The notes under the pieces were generated by a model, which saw only the letters and a list, made by a program, of their open reading frames with translations, had not been told where the DNA came from and made no database searches. The position numbers and the translations under genes are program-made. From positions 1 through 34,921 of the forward strand of contig CAUJIY010000124.1 in the NCBI GenBank assembly GCA_963205295.1: 34,921 bases of DNA. The letters are read 5' to 3'. Shown here piece by piece: positions 1 to 11,096 of the stretch. The first letter of the stretch is position 1; every line of letters begins with the position of its first letter. The stretch is from Pseudomonadota bacterium. GTDB lineage: Bacteria > Pseudomonadota > Gammaproteobacteria > Steroidobacterales > GCA-2729495.

Positions 1-645
1 GCCGAGGTTGCGGACCCGGTACTCGAGGCCGATGTCGTAGCGCCCGCGGTGGAAGCGGTAGGTCTTGTCGACGGCGACCACTCCCGGAACTTCCCAGGTC
101 AGCGTCACGAGCAGCTCGTCGCTGCCGTCCGCGAGCGTGTACGCCGGCTGCGCGGCGTGCATCAGGGCCAGGTGATTCGCCTCCAGCCGGCCATCACCGG
201 AGCGCAGGCCGGTGTGGAACAGGTAGAGCTTTTCGGCCTCCGGACTCAGCAGCTCGACCGGTACGTCCGGGGTTTTCTTGTCCACCGGATAGCGCGGCAG
301 GCGCACGCGCTGCAGGTCGCCGCCGAGCGTGTTGATCTCGATGTCGAGGACATCGGTTCGCACCGTGACGATCTCGCCCGGCGCGGCGGCCGCGGCCGGA
401 ACCGGTGGGCTGGCAGGCGCTGCGGGCGCGGGAGCCGCCGCGCCGGCCGGTGCCGGCAGCGCAGGCAGGGTCTGCGGCGGTGCTGCCGGTGTGGTTGCAG
501 CCGCATCGGGCGCGGCGAGGCTGCGCTTGTAGAGCGGCGGCGCGTGGTCCATGCGCCAGGTCTCGACGCAGATCCAGCCGAGGATGATCACCGTCACCCA
601 GAGCACGACGCGCAGGTTGTCCATCACGGTGGTGCTGGGGTTCAT
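1..645 (-). CDS. yidC: Membrane protein insertase YidC, N-terminal part (runs off the window)
   Basis: YidC inserts and folds inner-membrane proteins, alone or with SecYEG. The 215 residues visible here start [10 protein letters not shown] and have one transmembrane helix at about residues 10-28. A long Ala/Pro-rich linker (about 40-95) follows, then the start of the large periplasmic beta-domain typical of Gram-negative YidC (DIEINTLGGDLQRVRLPRYP region). The five-helix catalytic core lies beyond base 1. The ATG overlaps the TGA of rnpA as ATGA, so the two are probably translationally coupled. The small gene yidD, often found between rnpA and yidC, is absent here. The start is well placed just before the first helix. 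Confidence 0.93.
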   Translation of the reverse strand, partial: MNPSTTVMDNLRVVLWVTVIILGWICVETWRMDHAPPLYKRSLAAPDAAATTPAAPPQTLPALPAPAGAAAPAPAAPASPPVPAAAAAPGEIVTVRTDVLDIEINTLGGDLQRVRLPRYPVDKKTPDVPVELLSPEAEKLYLFHTGLRSGDGRLEANHLALMHAAQPAYTLADGSDELLVTLTWEVPGVVAVDKTYRFHRGRYDIGLEYRVRNLG

Positions 646-1037
646 GCGCGGGAGGCCGCCCTGCCGAGCCGGGTCCAGTGGGTGTCGAGGCTCGCCCGCA
701 GTTCGGCGCTGGTAGCCGTCGCTGCCGCGGCTTTCACCATCACGACGACGTCGAAGCCACCGAGCGAAGCGTGCATCAGCCGAAAGCTTTCGCGGATGAC
801 GCGGCGTACCCGGTTACGCGCGACAGCGCTGCGCAGGTGGCGGCCCGGTGTGGTCATGCCGAGGCGTGCGTAATCGAGGCTGGAGCAGCGATAGAGCACG
901 GTGAAGAGCCTGTCGGTCGAGCGCTGGCCCGCCTCGAAGACCGCGTCGAAGTCCGCCTTGCGCGTCAGCCGGAGGCGGGCGGGATAGCGGTACGGATGGC
1001 TGCGCGTGGTCGGCGCGGCCGTACGCGTGTCGCTCAG
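642..1037 (-). CDS. rnpA: Ribonuclease P protein component, probable CTG start
   Basis: RnpA is the protein cofactor of RNase P, which matures the 5' ends of tRNAs. Family features seen are [16 protein letters not shown], then the RNR-type basic helix ([15 protein letters not shown]), then a beta-strand FDVVVMVK. There is no ATG or GTG before this conserved region. The only TTG in frame, at 1223, lies inside the -10 box of the rpmH promoter and would not be on that transcript. The CTG at 1037 gives 131 residues, close to the usual 115-130, and overlaps the rpmH stop as CTGA. I infer coupled initiation on this CTG. No good ribosome-binding site precedes it. Identity is firm; the start is uncertain. 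Confidence 0.88.
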   Translation of the reverse strand: MSDTRTAAPTTRSHPYRYPARLRLTRKADFDAVFEAGQRSTDRLFTVLYRCSSLDYARLGMTTPGRHLRSAVARNRVRRVIRESFRLMHASLGGFDVVVMVKAAAATATSAELRASLDTHWTRLGRAASRA

Positions 1038-1168
1038 GGCGTCAGGCGCGCACGACCCTTGGCACGCCGCCGCTTGAGGATCAGACGGCCACCGCGAGTC
1101 GCCATCCGGGCCCGAAAACCGTGGGTGCGGACGCGTTTCAGCTTGCTGGGTTGGTATGTGCGCTTCAT
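1034..1168 (-). CDS. rpmH: 50S ribosomal protein L34
   Basis: A 44-residue, very basic protein starting [18 protein letters not shown] and ending [10 protein letters not shown], which is the near-invariant L34 sequence at its normal length. L34 is a component of the large ribosomal subunit. It is the first gene of the leftward rpmH-rnpA-yidC operon and has a strong promoter 48 bp upstream. The rnpA reading frame stays open through all of rpmH on the same strand, but rnpA is thought to start only at the rpmH stop codon. Confidence 0.97.
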   Translation of the reverse strand: MKRTYQPSKLKRVRTHGFRARMATRGGRLILKRRRAKGRARLTP

Positions 1169-1222
1169 GGCTGCAAAAAGCCTTCGGAAAACAATGCGAT
1201 GGACCGCTCTCGAGAGGCGGCA

Positions 1223-1251
1223 AGGTTACGCACCCGATCGGGCGGTGTCAA
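1223..1251 (-). promoter_or_regulatory. Sigma-70 promoter of the rpmH-rnpA-yidC operon
   Basis: Reading leftward, a perfect -35 TTGACA (1251-1246) and a -10 TAACCT (1228-1223) are separated by exactly 17 bp. Transcription would start near 1216, giving a leader of about 47 nt before rpmH. The spacer holds a perfect 10-bp palindrome, CCCGATCGGG (1233-1242), which could be an operator. The promoter also shows that the TTG at 1223 is not a usable start for rnpA on this transcript. Confidence 0.7.
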
Positions 1252-1262
1252 CCGGAAACGGC

Positions 1263-1271
1263 TGTGGATAA
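1263..1271 (-). promoter_or_regulatory. DnaA box (perfect consensus) between rpmH and dnaA
   Basis: TGTGGATAA is the exact complement of the high-affinity DnaA box TTATCCACA. It lies 75 bp upstream of the dnaA start. A possible dnaA -10 (TAGACT, 1288-1293) would put the -35 at 1265-1270, inside this box, which would fit autorepression of dnaA by DnaA. The box is seen directly; the promoter assignment is weak. This is the only perfect box found in the window. Confidence 0.7.
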
Positions 1272-1345
1272 CCTTGTTCCGGAGCGATAGACTGCCGCTC
1301 CCCTCGATTCCCGACCACAACAATCAAGCCCCCGGGGTTCAGTAC

Positions 1346-2677
1346 GTGGTGCCTTCGCTTTGGACGGGATGCCTGCGGCAGCTGCAGAGCGACCTGACCG
1401 AGACCGACTTCAATACCTGGATCCTCCCGCTGCAGGCGGTCGAGGAGGATCGTACGCTGACGTTGCTGGCGCCGAACCGGTTCGTCGTCGACTGGGTGAC
1501 CGACCGCTGCCTGGGCCGGATTCGCGAGGTCGTGGCGCGCGATGCGGTCGATGCCGCGCACGCCGTGGTGTTGCAGGTCGGGACAAAGCAGGTTGCAGCG
1601 GCGCCTCTGCCAGGCGCTGCCTCCGCTCCGGTGACGATCCCGCAGCCGGCACGGCTCGGCAGCCGCCTCAACCCGAACTACACCTTCGACCGCTTCGTCG
1701 AGGGCAAGAGCAACCAGCTCGCCCGGGCGGCAGCCCTGCAGGTAGCCCGCAACCCGGGTGGTGCCTACAACCCGCTGTTCATCTACGGGGGCGTCGGACT
1801 CGGTAAGACGCACCTGATGCAGAGCGTCGGTCACGCCATCCTGGCCGAACAGCCCGGTGCCCGGGTCGCCTACATCCACTCCGAGCAGTTCGTGCAGGAC
1901 ATGGTGACAGCGCTGCGGCACAACACGATCGGCGAGTTCAAGAAGGCGTATCGCTCGCTCGATGCCTTGCTGATCGACGACATCCAGTTCTTCGCCGGCA
2001 AGGACCATTCTCAGGAAGAATTCTTCCATACTTTCAATGCTTTGCTGGAAGGCCAACGGCAGGTGATCCTGACCTGCGACCGTTACCCGAAGGAAGTCAC
2101 CGGTCTCGAGGAGCGGCTGAAATCGCGGTTCGGCTGGGGCCTGACCGTCGCCGTCGAGCCGCCGGAGATGGAAACGAGCGCTGCGATCCTGATCACCAAG
2201 GCCGCCGCGGAAAACGTCGTGCTGCCGGATGAAGTCGCCTTCTTCATGGCCCAGCGCATCCGCTCGAACATCCGCGAACTCGAAGGTGCACTGCGCCGGG
2301 TGATCGCCAATTCGGCGTTCACGGGTCGCCCGATCAACCTCGACTTTGCCCGCGAAGCACTGCGCGACCTGCTGGCGCTGCAGGAACGCCTGGTGACGAT
2401 CGAAAACATCCAGAAGGTCGTCGCGGAATACTTCAAGATCCGGGTTGCCGACGTGTTGTCCCAGCGCCGTAGCCGCTCGGTGGCGCGGCCGAGGCAGATC
2501 GCGATGTCGCTATCGAAGGAGCTCACGCGCCACAGCCTGCCGGAAATCGGCGATGCCTTTGGCGGACGGGACCACACGACCGTGCTGCATGCCTGCCGGC
2601 GGATCCAGGAACTGCGGGAGTCCGATACGCGGGTACGCGAGGATTACCAGAATCTGTTGCGCACCCTCACGAGCTGA
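1346..2677 (+). CDS. dnaA: Chromosomal replication initiator DnaA
   Basis: DnaA is the AAA+ ATPase that binds DnaA boxes and melts oriC. Domain I begins [17 protein letters not shown] with the conserved Trp. The AAA+ core has Walker [10 protein letters not shown] (Lys154 from this start), Walker [10 protein letters not shown], and sensor 2 region [10 protein letters not shown]. Domain IV has the DnaA signature [15 protein letters not shown] for DNA binding. The length is 443 residues, against 467 in E. coli; the difference is in the domain I-III linker. Two adjacent GTG codons (1346, 1349) are the candidate starts, preceded by GGGG at 1334-1337. The open frame upstream of them shows no DnaA homology. 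Confidence 0.96.
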   Translation: MVPSLWTGCLRQLQSDLTETDFNTWILPLQAVEEDRTLTLLAPNRFVVDWVTDRCLGRIREVVARDAVDAAHAVVLQVGTKQVAAAPLPGAASAPVTIPQPARLGSRLNPNYTFDRFVEGKSNQLARAAALQVARNPGGAYNPLFIYGGVGLGKTHLMQSVGHAILAEQPGARVAYIHSEQFVQDMVTALRHNTIGEFKKAYRSLDALLIDDIQFFAGKDHSQEEFFHTFNALLEGQRQVILTCDRYPKEVTGLEERLKSRFGWGLTVAVEPPEMETSAAILITKAAAENVVLPDEVAFFMAQRIRSNIRELEGALRRVIANSAFTGRPINLDFAREALRDLLALQERLVTIENIQKVVAEYFKIRVADVLSQRRSRSVARPRQIAMSLSKELTRHSLPEIGDAFGGRDHTTVLHACRRIQELRESDTRVREDYQNLLRTLTS

Positions 2678-2920
2678 AGGAAACAACCGGTGCAAAGCTG
2701 CAGCGGGAAACTGTGACACGACTGTGGATATCGGGCGGTCGTGATTTGCTCAACACCTTGCACACAGCACGCGGGCCGGTGCCGAACGCGTTGGCACACA
2801 GGGCAGGTCGTGAGGAAAGTGCTGGAAACGCAGGGGTTTCGCTAGTTATCCAATAGCCGTGGCCGGCCTAACAATCATCATCGTTTTAAATAGATCTTCT
2901 ATTTTTTTGTGGGGCGCGCA
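2678..2920 (+). other. Candidate oriC: dnaA-dnaN intergenic region
   Basis: This 243-bp gap has no gene. It carries a DnaA box with one mismatch (TGTGGATAT, 2723-2731) and a weaker one with two mismatches (TTATCCAAT, 2846-2854). An AT-rich stretch at about 2868-2908 next to dnaN, with runs TTTTAAA and TTTTTTT, could be the unwinding element. oriC lies in this spacer in several gammaproteobacteria and upstream of dnaA in others, so the 1169-1345 region is the alternative. Few strong boxes are present, so the call is moderate. Confidence 0.5.
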
Positions 2921-4021
2921 ATGAAGCTTTCCATCTCACGCGAGGCACTTCTCAAGGCACTGCAGGCCGTGATCGGCGTCGTCGAGCGGCGCCAGACCAT
3001 GCCGATTCTCGCCAACGTGCTGCTGGTGGCACGTAACGGCGGTTTGACGTTGACGGCGACCGACCTCGAAGTCGAGCTCGTCGCGGATGCGGACGTGGAG
3101 AAAGTCGAGGTCCCTGGCGACATCACGGTCCCGGGACGCAAGCTGCTCGACATCACCCGCGCTCTCGCGGAGGGAGCGAAGATCAGCCTGCAGCTCGATG
3201 GTGACCGCTTGGTCATCAAGTCGGGGCGCAGCCGGTTCGTGCTCTCGACGTTGCCGGCGGCCGAGTTCCCACTGGTCGAGTCGATCGATGCCAACAGCCG
3301 CCTCAAGCTCGCGCAGAAAGACGTTGCCCGCCTGCTCGACAAGACGCAGTTCTCGATGGCGCAGCAGGACGTGCGTTACTACCTCAACGGCCTGCTGCTG
3401 GAGACGACCAGGAAGCGGGTTCGCGCGGTCGCGACCGATGGCCATCGGCTGGCGCTGAGCGATCTGCCGGTCGAGGGCCAGGACGTGACTGCCGGGCAAG
3501 TGATCGTCCCGCGCAAGGGCGTCATGGAACTTCATCGTCTGCTCGGGGGTGGGCCGGAAGTGGAGTTGGCGATTGGCTCTAATCACATTCGCGTCCAGTT
3601 CGACGGAATTCGCTTCACTTCGAAGCTGATCGATGGTCGTTTCCCAGATTACGAGCGTGTCATCCCGAGCAGTGAAGCCACGACGCTCAAGGCGGATCGG
3701 GAGACTCTTCGCGCGGCGTTGCAGCGGGCAGCGATCCTGTCGAATGAAAAATTCCGCGGGGTCCGCCTCGAGCTCGCCAAGGACACGCTGAAGATCCAGG
3801 CCAACAATCCTGACCAGGAAGAAGCGCGCGATGAGATCGAGGTGGAATACGGCGGCTCACCGATGGAAATCGGCTTCAACGTGACCTACCTGCTCGATGC
3901 ACTTGCGGCCGTCGATGGCGAGACCGTCGAGATCGACTTTGTCGATCCGGCCAGCAGCTGCCTGATCCGGTCGCCGCAGACCAGTCCGTCGAAGTACGTC
4001 GTGATGCCGATGCGCCTCTGA
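2921..4021 (+). CDS. dnaN: DNA polymerase III beta subunit (sliding clamp)
   Basis: DnaN forms the dimeric ring that tethers DNA polymerase III to its template and docks other replication and repair proteins. The 366 residues start MKLSISREALLKALQAVIGVVERR and show the three repeated clamp domains. The C-terminal end (SCLIRSPQ, then KYVVMPMRL) is the conserved clamp ending that lines the binding cleft. The ATG at 2921 was preferred over a GTG 12 bp upstream because it matches the family N-terminus. The stop codon overlaps an ATG (TGATG) that opens a 14-codon mini-ORF ahead of recF. Confidence 0.97.
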   Translation: MKLSISREALLKALQAVIGVVERRQTMPILANVLLVARNGGLTLTATDLEVELVADADVEKVEVPGDITVPGRKLLDITRALAEGAKISLQLDGDRLVIKSGRSRFVLSTLPAAEFPLVESIDANSRLKLAQKDVARLLDKTQFSMAQQDVRYYLNGLLLETTRKRVRAVATDGHRLALSDLPVEGQDVTAGQVIVPRKGVMELHRLLGGGPEVELAIGSNHIRVQFDGIRFTSKLIDGRFPDYERVIPSSEATTLKADRETLRAALQRAAILSNEKFRGVRLELAKDTLKIQANNPDQEEARDEIEVEYGGSPMEIGFNVTYLLDALAAVDGETVEIDFVDPASSCLIRSPQTSPSKYVVMPMRL

Positions 4022-4058
4022 TGGTGCGGGCGGCGGCAGACCAGTCATTTCGAGCGTC

Positions 4059-4065
<7 letters not shown>
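4021..4065 (+). CDS. Possible 14-codon coupling mini-ORF between dnaN and recF
   Basis: The dnaN stop overlaps an ATG (TGATG at 4019-4023) that opens the peptide MVRAAADQSFRASC and stops at TAG 4063-4065. That stop sits 2 bp past the CTG at 4059 that is a likely recF start. I infer that ribosomes ending dnaN may re-initiate here and hand over to recF. The peptide resembles nothing I recognise. Chance occurrence is quite possible in such a GC-rich sequence. Confidence 0.25.
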
Positions 4066-7564
<3,499 letters not shown>

Positions 7565-7603
7565 GCTGATCGTACCGCGCAGGACCGCGACCGGCGCCGG
7601 CTG

Positions 7604-8350
7604 TCACCCCGGTGGCTGCGCGCGTGATGCAGCCACTTCCCGGCCGTTCTCGCGCCGCAGGCGCGCCACGGTGTCCTCGACCCAGCGCTGGATCTCGTCG
7701 TTGAGCTCACGCGGGTCGCGACCCGCCGGGTCCACCGGCTTGCCGATCACGAACCGCACGGTGCCCGGGTACTTGCGCAGGCCACGCTTCGGCCAGAAGT
7801 CCCCGGCGTCGTGTGCCACCGGCACGAGCTTCACCCCGGCCTCGCGGGCGAGCAGCGCTCCACTCACGCCGTAGCGGCGTGTCTCGCCCGGCGGCATGCG
7901 CGTGCCTTCCGGGAAGATCATCACCCAGCTCCCCGCCGCGAGGCGCTGTTTGCCCTGCTCGACCACCTGGTTCACCGCACTGGTGCCGGCCTTGCGATCG
8001 ATCGCGATCGGGTGCAGCGCCGCCAGGCCCCAGCCGAAGAACGGCGTCCACATCAGTTCGCGCTTCAGCACCCAGCACTGCCACGGGACGAGCAGCATCT
8101 GCACGATCGTCTCGTAGGCGGAGGAGTGCTTGAGCAGCATCACGCTCGGTTCGGCCGGGATGTTCTCGCGGCCGACGATCTCCATACGCAGGCCGCACAG
8201 CCGCCCTGCGAGCCGGTCGATGAGCCGCGCCCAGGCCACGGCCACCGCGTAGGCCGCACGCACCCCGGCGGCACGCGCGAGGATGCAGGCGAACGCGTAG
8301 GGCGGGATCGTGACGAACATGATGGTGGTGAAGACGACGGAGCCGAGCAT
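7604..8350 (-). CDS. 1-acyl-sn-glycerol-3-phosphate acyltransferase family protein (PlsC-like)
   Basis: PlsC-type enzymes transfer an acyl group to lysophosphatidic acid to make phosphatidic acid at the inner membrane. One or two N-terminal membrane helices lie at about residues 5-45. The catalytic block is HSSAYE (residues 75-80), followed by the substrate motif FPEGTR (146-151). The usual HX4D motif has Glu instead of Asp; this HX4E form is typical of the paralogue encoded beside gmhB and glyS in other gammaproteobacteria. The length, 248 residues, is normal. It is the last gene of glyQ-glyS-gmhB-acyltransferase and starts 46 bp after gmhB ends. Family is firm; the exact lipid substrate is not known. 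Confidence 0.88.
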   Translation of the reverse strand: MLGSVVFTTIMFVTIPPYAFACILARAAGVRAAYAVAVAWARLIDRLAGRLCGLRMEIVGRENIPAEPSVMLLKHSSAYETIVQMLLVPWQCWVLKRELMWTPFFGWGLAALHPIAIDRKAGTSAVNQVVEQGKQRLAAGSWVMIFPEGTRMPPGETRRYGVSGALLAREAGVKLVPVAHDAGDFWPKRGLRKYPGTVRFVIGKPVDPAGRDPRELNDEIQRWVEDTVARLRRENGREVAASRAQPPG

Positions 8351-8396
8351 CAGGTTGCTCCACCCGGTCCGGCCAGCCCTGGCAGCTGCCCGGCCA

Positions 8397-8951
8397 TCAT
8401 GCGCCGCTCAGCAGGGCAGCGGCCACGGCAGCGAGGTCGTCGAACACCTCGATGCCGGCTGCCCCGGCCAGGCGCGCCTCGGTGTCGCGGCCGTTGCCGC
8501 TGCGCACGAGGATCGCGCGCGCACCGACCGCCTGGGCCGCCCGCAGATCGCGCTCGGAGTCGCCGACCGCCGGCACGCCGACAAGGCTGACGCCGAAAGC
8601 GGCCGCCACCTGCCGCAGCAGGCCCGGTTTCGGCTTGCGGCATTCGCAGCCGTCCTCCGGTGCGTGGGGGCAGATAAAGATGCCGGCGAGACGCCCGCCC
8701 GCACTCTCCACGGCAGCCGTCATCTTCGCGTGGATCGCCGCCAGGGTGGCAGCCGTGAACAGGCCACGGCCGACACCGGACTGATTGCTTGCGACGACGA
8801 CCGCGAAGCCGCCCGCGGTCAGCGCCGCGATCGCCTCCAGCGCGCCCGGCAGCGGGATCCACTCGGCCGGCGAGCGGATGAAGTGCTTCGATTCGCGGTT
8901 CACGACGCCGTCGCGGTCGAGGATCACGAGCCGGGCGCCTGCCGCCGTCAC
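8397..8951 (-). CDS. gmhB: D-glycero-beta-D-manno-heptose 1,7-bisphosphate 7-phosphatase
   Basis: GmhB is a HAD-superfamily phosphatase that removes the 7-phosphate from heptose bisphosphate on the way to ADP-heptose for the lipopolysaccharide core. The catalytic Asp pair is in LDRDGVVN (Asp12, Asp14). The structural zinc site CPH...CEC uses Cys94, His96, Cys102 and Cys104. The later motif GDSERD carries Asp131 and Asp135 for Mg2+. The length, 184 residues, is normal. Translation starts at GTG 15 bp after the glyS stop, so the two are in one operon. The zinc loop separates it from HisB-type histidinol phosphatases only partly, but the context supports GmhB. Confidence 0.9.
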   Translation of the reverse strand: MTAAGARLVILDRDGVVNRESKHFIRSPAEWIPLPGALEAIAALTAGGFAVVVASNQSGVGRGLFTAATLAAIHAKMTAAVESAGGRLAGIFICPHAPEDGCECRKPKPGLLRQVAAAFGVSLVGVPAVGDSERDLRAAQAVGARAILVRSGNGRDTEARLAGAAGIEVFDDLAAVAAALLSGA

Positions 8952-8966
8952 TTTGGTGCGTCCCGC

Positions 8967-11072
8967 TCAGCCCGCGTTCAGGCAGGAGAGGTCGGCGACA
9001 TCGAGAAACAACCCGCGCAGCCGGCGCAGGAGCGCGATGCGGTTGCGGCGCCGCGCGACATCGTCGGTCATGACCATGACAGCGGTGAAGAACGCGTCCA
9101 CCGGGTCGCGCAGCGCGGCGAGCCGCTGCAGCACTTCACCGTAGCGGCGTGCGGCGAGGCCGGCCGCATGCAGCGGCAGCAGGCCTTCGACGGCGTCATG
9201 CAGGCGCCGTTCCTCGGCTGCTTCGAAGAGCGCCGGATCGACGGGTCCCGGGATCTCGTCCTGGACGCCTTTGAGGATATTGGCGATGCGCTTGTTGGCG
9301 ACCGCCAGACTCGGTGCCTCGCTCATCGACATGAACGCACGCACGGCTTCGAGCCGCGCGTGGAAATCGAGCGGGGAGGCCGGTGTGCGCAGCCGCACCG
9401 CCTCGAACATCTCGGCCGTCACCGCACCGGCGGCGAAACCGGGCGCCTGGCCGTCGAGGTAGTACGAGCGCAGCCGCTCGACGATGAAGTCGTAGAGTTC
9501 GGCAGCGAGCGCCGCCCGGTCGGCAACCTTGGCCGGCTGCGCCGCCACCGCCACCTCGATCAGGTCGGGGAGCGCGACGTCGAGCCGCGCCTCGATCAGC
9601 GTGCGCACCAGGCCGAGTGCAGCGCGGCGCAGGCCGAAGGGATCCTTGTTGCCGCTCGGGCGCTTGCCGAGCGCGAAGACCCCGGCGAGCGTGTCGAGCC
9701 GGTCGGCGAGCGCGAGGCACTGGCCGGCGGCGGAACCGGCCAGCCGGTCGCCCGCCTGTCGCGGCAGGTACTGCTCCTCGATGGCGGTGGCGACCGTGTC
9801 GGACTCGCCCGCGCGCAACGCGTAGTAGTAGCCCATCCGGCCCTGTAGCTCGGGGAACTCCCTGACGAGATCGGTCGTCAGGTCGGCCTTGGCGAGCAGG
9901 GCGGCGCGAGCGACAGCGTCGGCATCGGCACCGAGTTTCGGTGCCATCATGCGGCCGAGTGCGGCCATGCGCGACGCCTTGTCGGCGAGGCTGCCGAGGC
10001 CGCGCTGGAAGACGATCCCGGCGAGCGCAGGCGCCCGCTCGGCGAGCGGACGGCGCAGGTCCTGGTCCCAGAAGAAGGCGGCGTCGGCGAGGCGCGGTCT
10101 CACCACGCGCTCGTTGCCACGGCGGACCTGTTCCGGGTCACGGCTGGCGAGGTTGGCGATCGTGACGAAATGGGCGAGGAGCCGCCCACCCGCACCGCGC
10201 ACCGGAAAATAGCGCTGGTGGCCCTGCAGGGTCGCCATCAGCACCTCCTCCGGCAGGCGCAGGTAGCCTTCGTCGAAGCGCCCGGTCACCGGTACCGGCC
10301 ACTCGACCAGCGCCGTCACTTCGTCGAGCACGGCCTCGTCGATGACGGCCTCACCGCCGAGTGCGCGGGCGGCAGCGATGGCACCTTCGCGCACGCGCTC
10401 GCGGCGCACCGTGAAATCGGCAATCACGGAGCCCTGCTCGCGCAGGACTTCCTCGTAGTCGTCGGCATGCACCAGCTCGAGTGCGCCCGTCGAGAGGAAG
10501 CGGTGACCGCGCGTTGCGCGCCCGGCCGTCAGGCCGAGGATCTCGCCGGGCACCACGTCGCGCCCGAGCAGCATCACCAGCCAGTGGACGGGACGGACGA
10601 ACTCCACCTCGCTCGCGCCCCAGCGCATGCGCCGTGGCACCGGCAGCTCGGCCAGCGCCTCGGCGACCATCGCCGGCAGCAACTCTGCAGCGGGCCGGCC
10701 GGGTGACTCACCCCGGTGAACGAGCCAGCTGCCCTGCGGGGTCTCGAGCTTCGTGAGCGCGTCCACCGCCACGCCGCAGCCCTCGGCAAAGGCCTGTGCG
10801 GCGCGCGTCGGCCGGCCACCCGCGTCGAAGGCGACCTTGACTGGCGGGCCGCGCTTCTCGAACTTCTGCGCCGGCTGTTCGACCGCGAGCGCCGGCACGA
10901 GGAGCGCCAGCCGGCGTGGTGTCGCGAAGGAACGCAGGGGCCTGCCGCCGAGTCCTGCCGCGACGATGCGCTGGCGCAGGCCCTCCGCGAAGGCCTGCTC
11001 GAGGTCGCGCAGCGCCTTCGGTGGCAGCTCTTCGGTGCCAATCTCGACGAGGAAATCAGCCGTAGCCGGCAT
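8967..11072 (-). CDS. glyS: Glycine-tRNA ligase beta subunit
   Basis: GlyS is the tRNA-binding subunit of the alpha2-beta2 glycyl-tRNA synthetase that charges tRNA-Gly. It begins DFLVEIGTEELPPKAL, the diagnostic GlyS N-terminus. Conserved segments follow (LPVPRRMRWG, LPEEVLMATLQGHQRYFPV, then the RMAALGRMM and HD-like middle region), with a C-terminal anticodon-binding-like domain around residues 580-680. It has 701 residues, against 689 in E. coli. The ATG lies 24 bp after glyQ ends, so the two subunits are co-transcribed and can be made in equal amounts. Confidence 0.97.
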   Translation of the reverse strand: MPATADFLVEIGTEELPPKALRDLEQAFAEGLRQRIVAAGLGGRPLRSFATPRRLALLVPALAVEQPAQKFEKRGPPVKVAFDAGGRPTRAAQAFAEGCGVAVDALTKLETPQGSWLVHRGESPGRPAAELLPAMVAEALAELPVPRRMRWGASEVEFVRPVHWLVMLLGRDVVPGEILGLTAGRATRGHRFLSTGALELVHADDYEEVLREQGSVIADFTVRRERVREGAIAAARALGGEAVIDEAVLDEVTALVEWPVPVTGRFDEGYLRLPEEVLMATLQGHQRYFPVRGAGGRLLAHFVTIANLASRDPEQVRRGNERVVRPRLADAAFFWDQDLRRPLAERAPALAGIVFQRGLGSLADKASRMAALGRMMAPKLGADADAVARAALLAKADLTTDLVREFPELQGRMGYYYALRAGESDTVATAIEEQYLPRQAGDRLAGSAAGQCLALADRLDTLAGVFALGKRPSGNKDPFGLRRAALGLVRTLIEARLDVALPDLIEVAVAAQPAKVADRAALAAELYDFIVERLRSYYLDGQAPGFAAGAVTAEMFEAVRLRTPASPLDFHARLEAVRAFMSMSEAPSLAVANKRIANILKGVQDEIPGPVDPALFEAAEERRLHDAVEGLLPLHAAGLAARRYGEVLQRLAALRDPVDAFFTAVMVMTDDVARRRNRIALLRRLRGLFLDVADLSCLNAG

Positions 11073-11096
11073 CTGTGGAACTCCGTTGGTACCGGG

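Noticed and set aside
1223-1223. A Thermus-like long RnpA starting at TTG 1223 upstream of rpmH.
   Set aside because: The TTG lies within the -10 of the rpmH promoter, so it would be upstream of the transcript start, and the extra N-terminal sequence is the out-of-frame reading of rpmH.
49-1271. Long rightward open frames opposite yidC, rnpA and rpmH.
   Set aside because: They lie antisense to recognised genes, are rich in Arg and Gly, and match no family; open frames of this size are expected in GC-rich DNA.
7591-7600. CCGGCGCCGG palindrome between gyrB and the acyltransferase gene as a terminator.
   Set aside because: A short self-complementary GC sequence with no loop or T-run; common by chance at this base composition.
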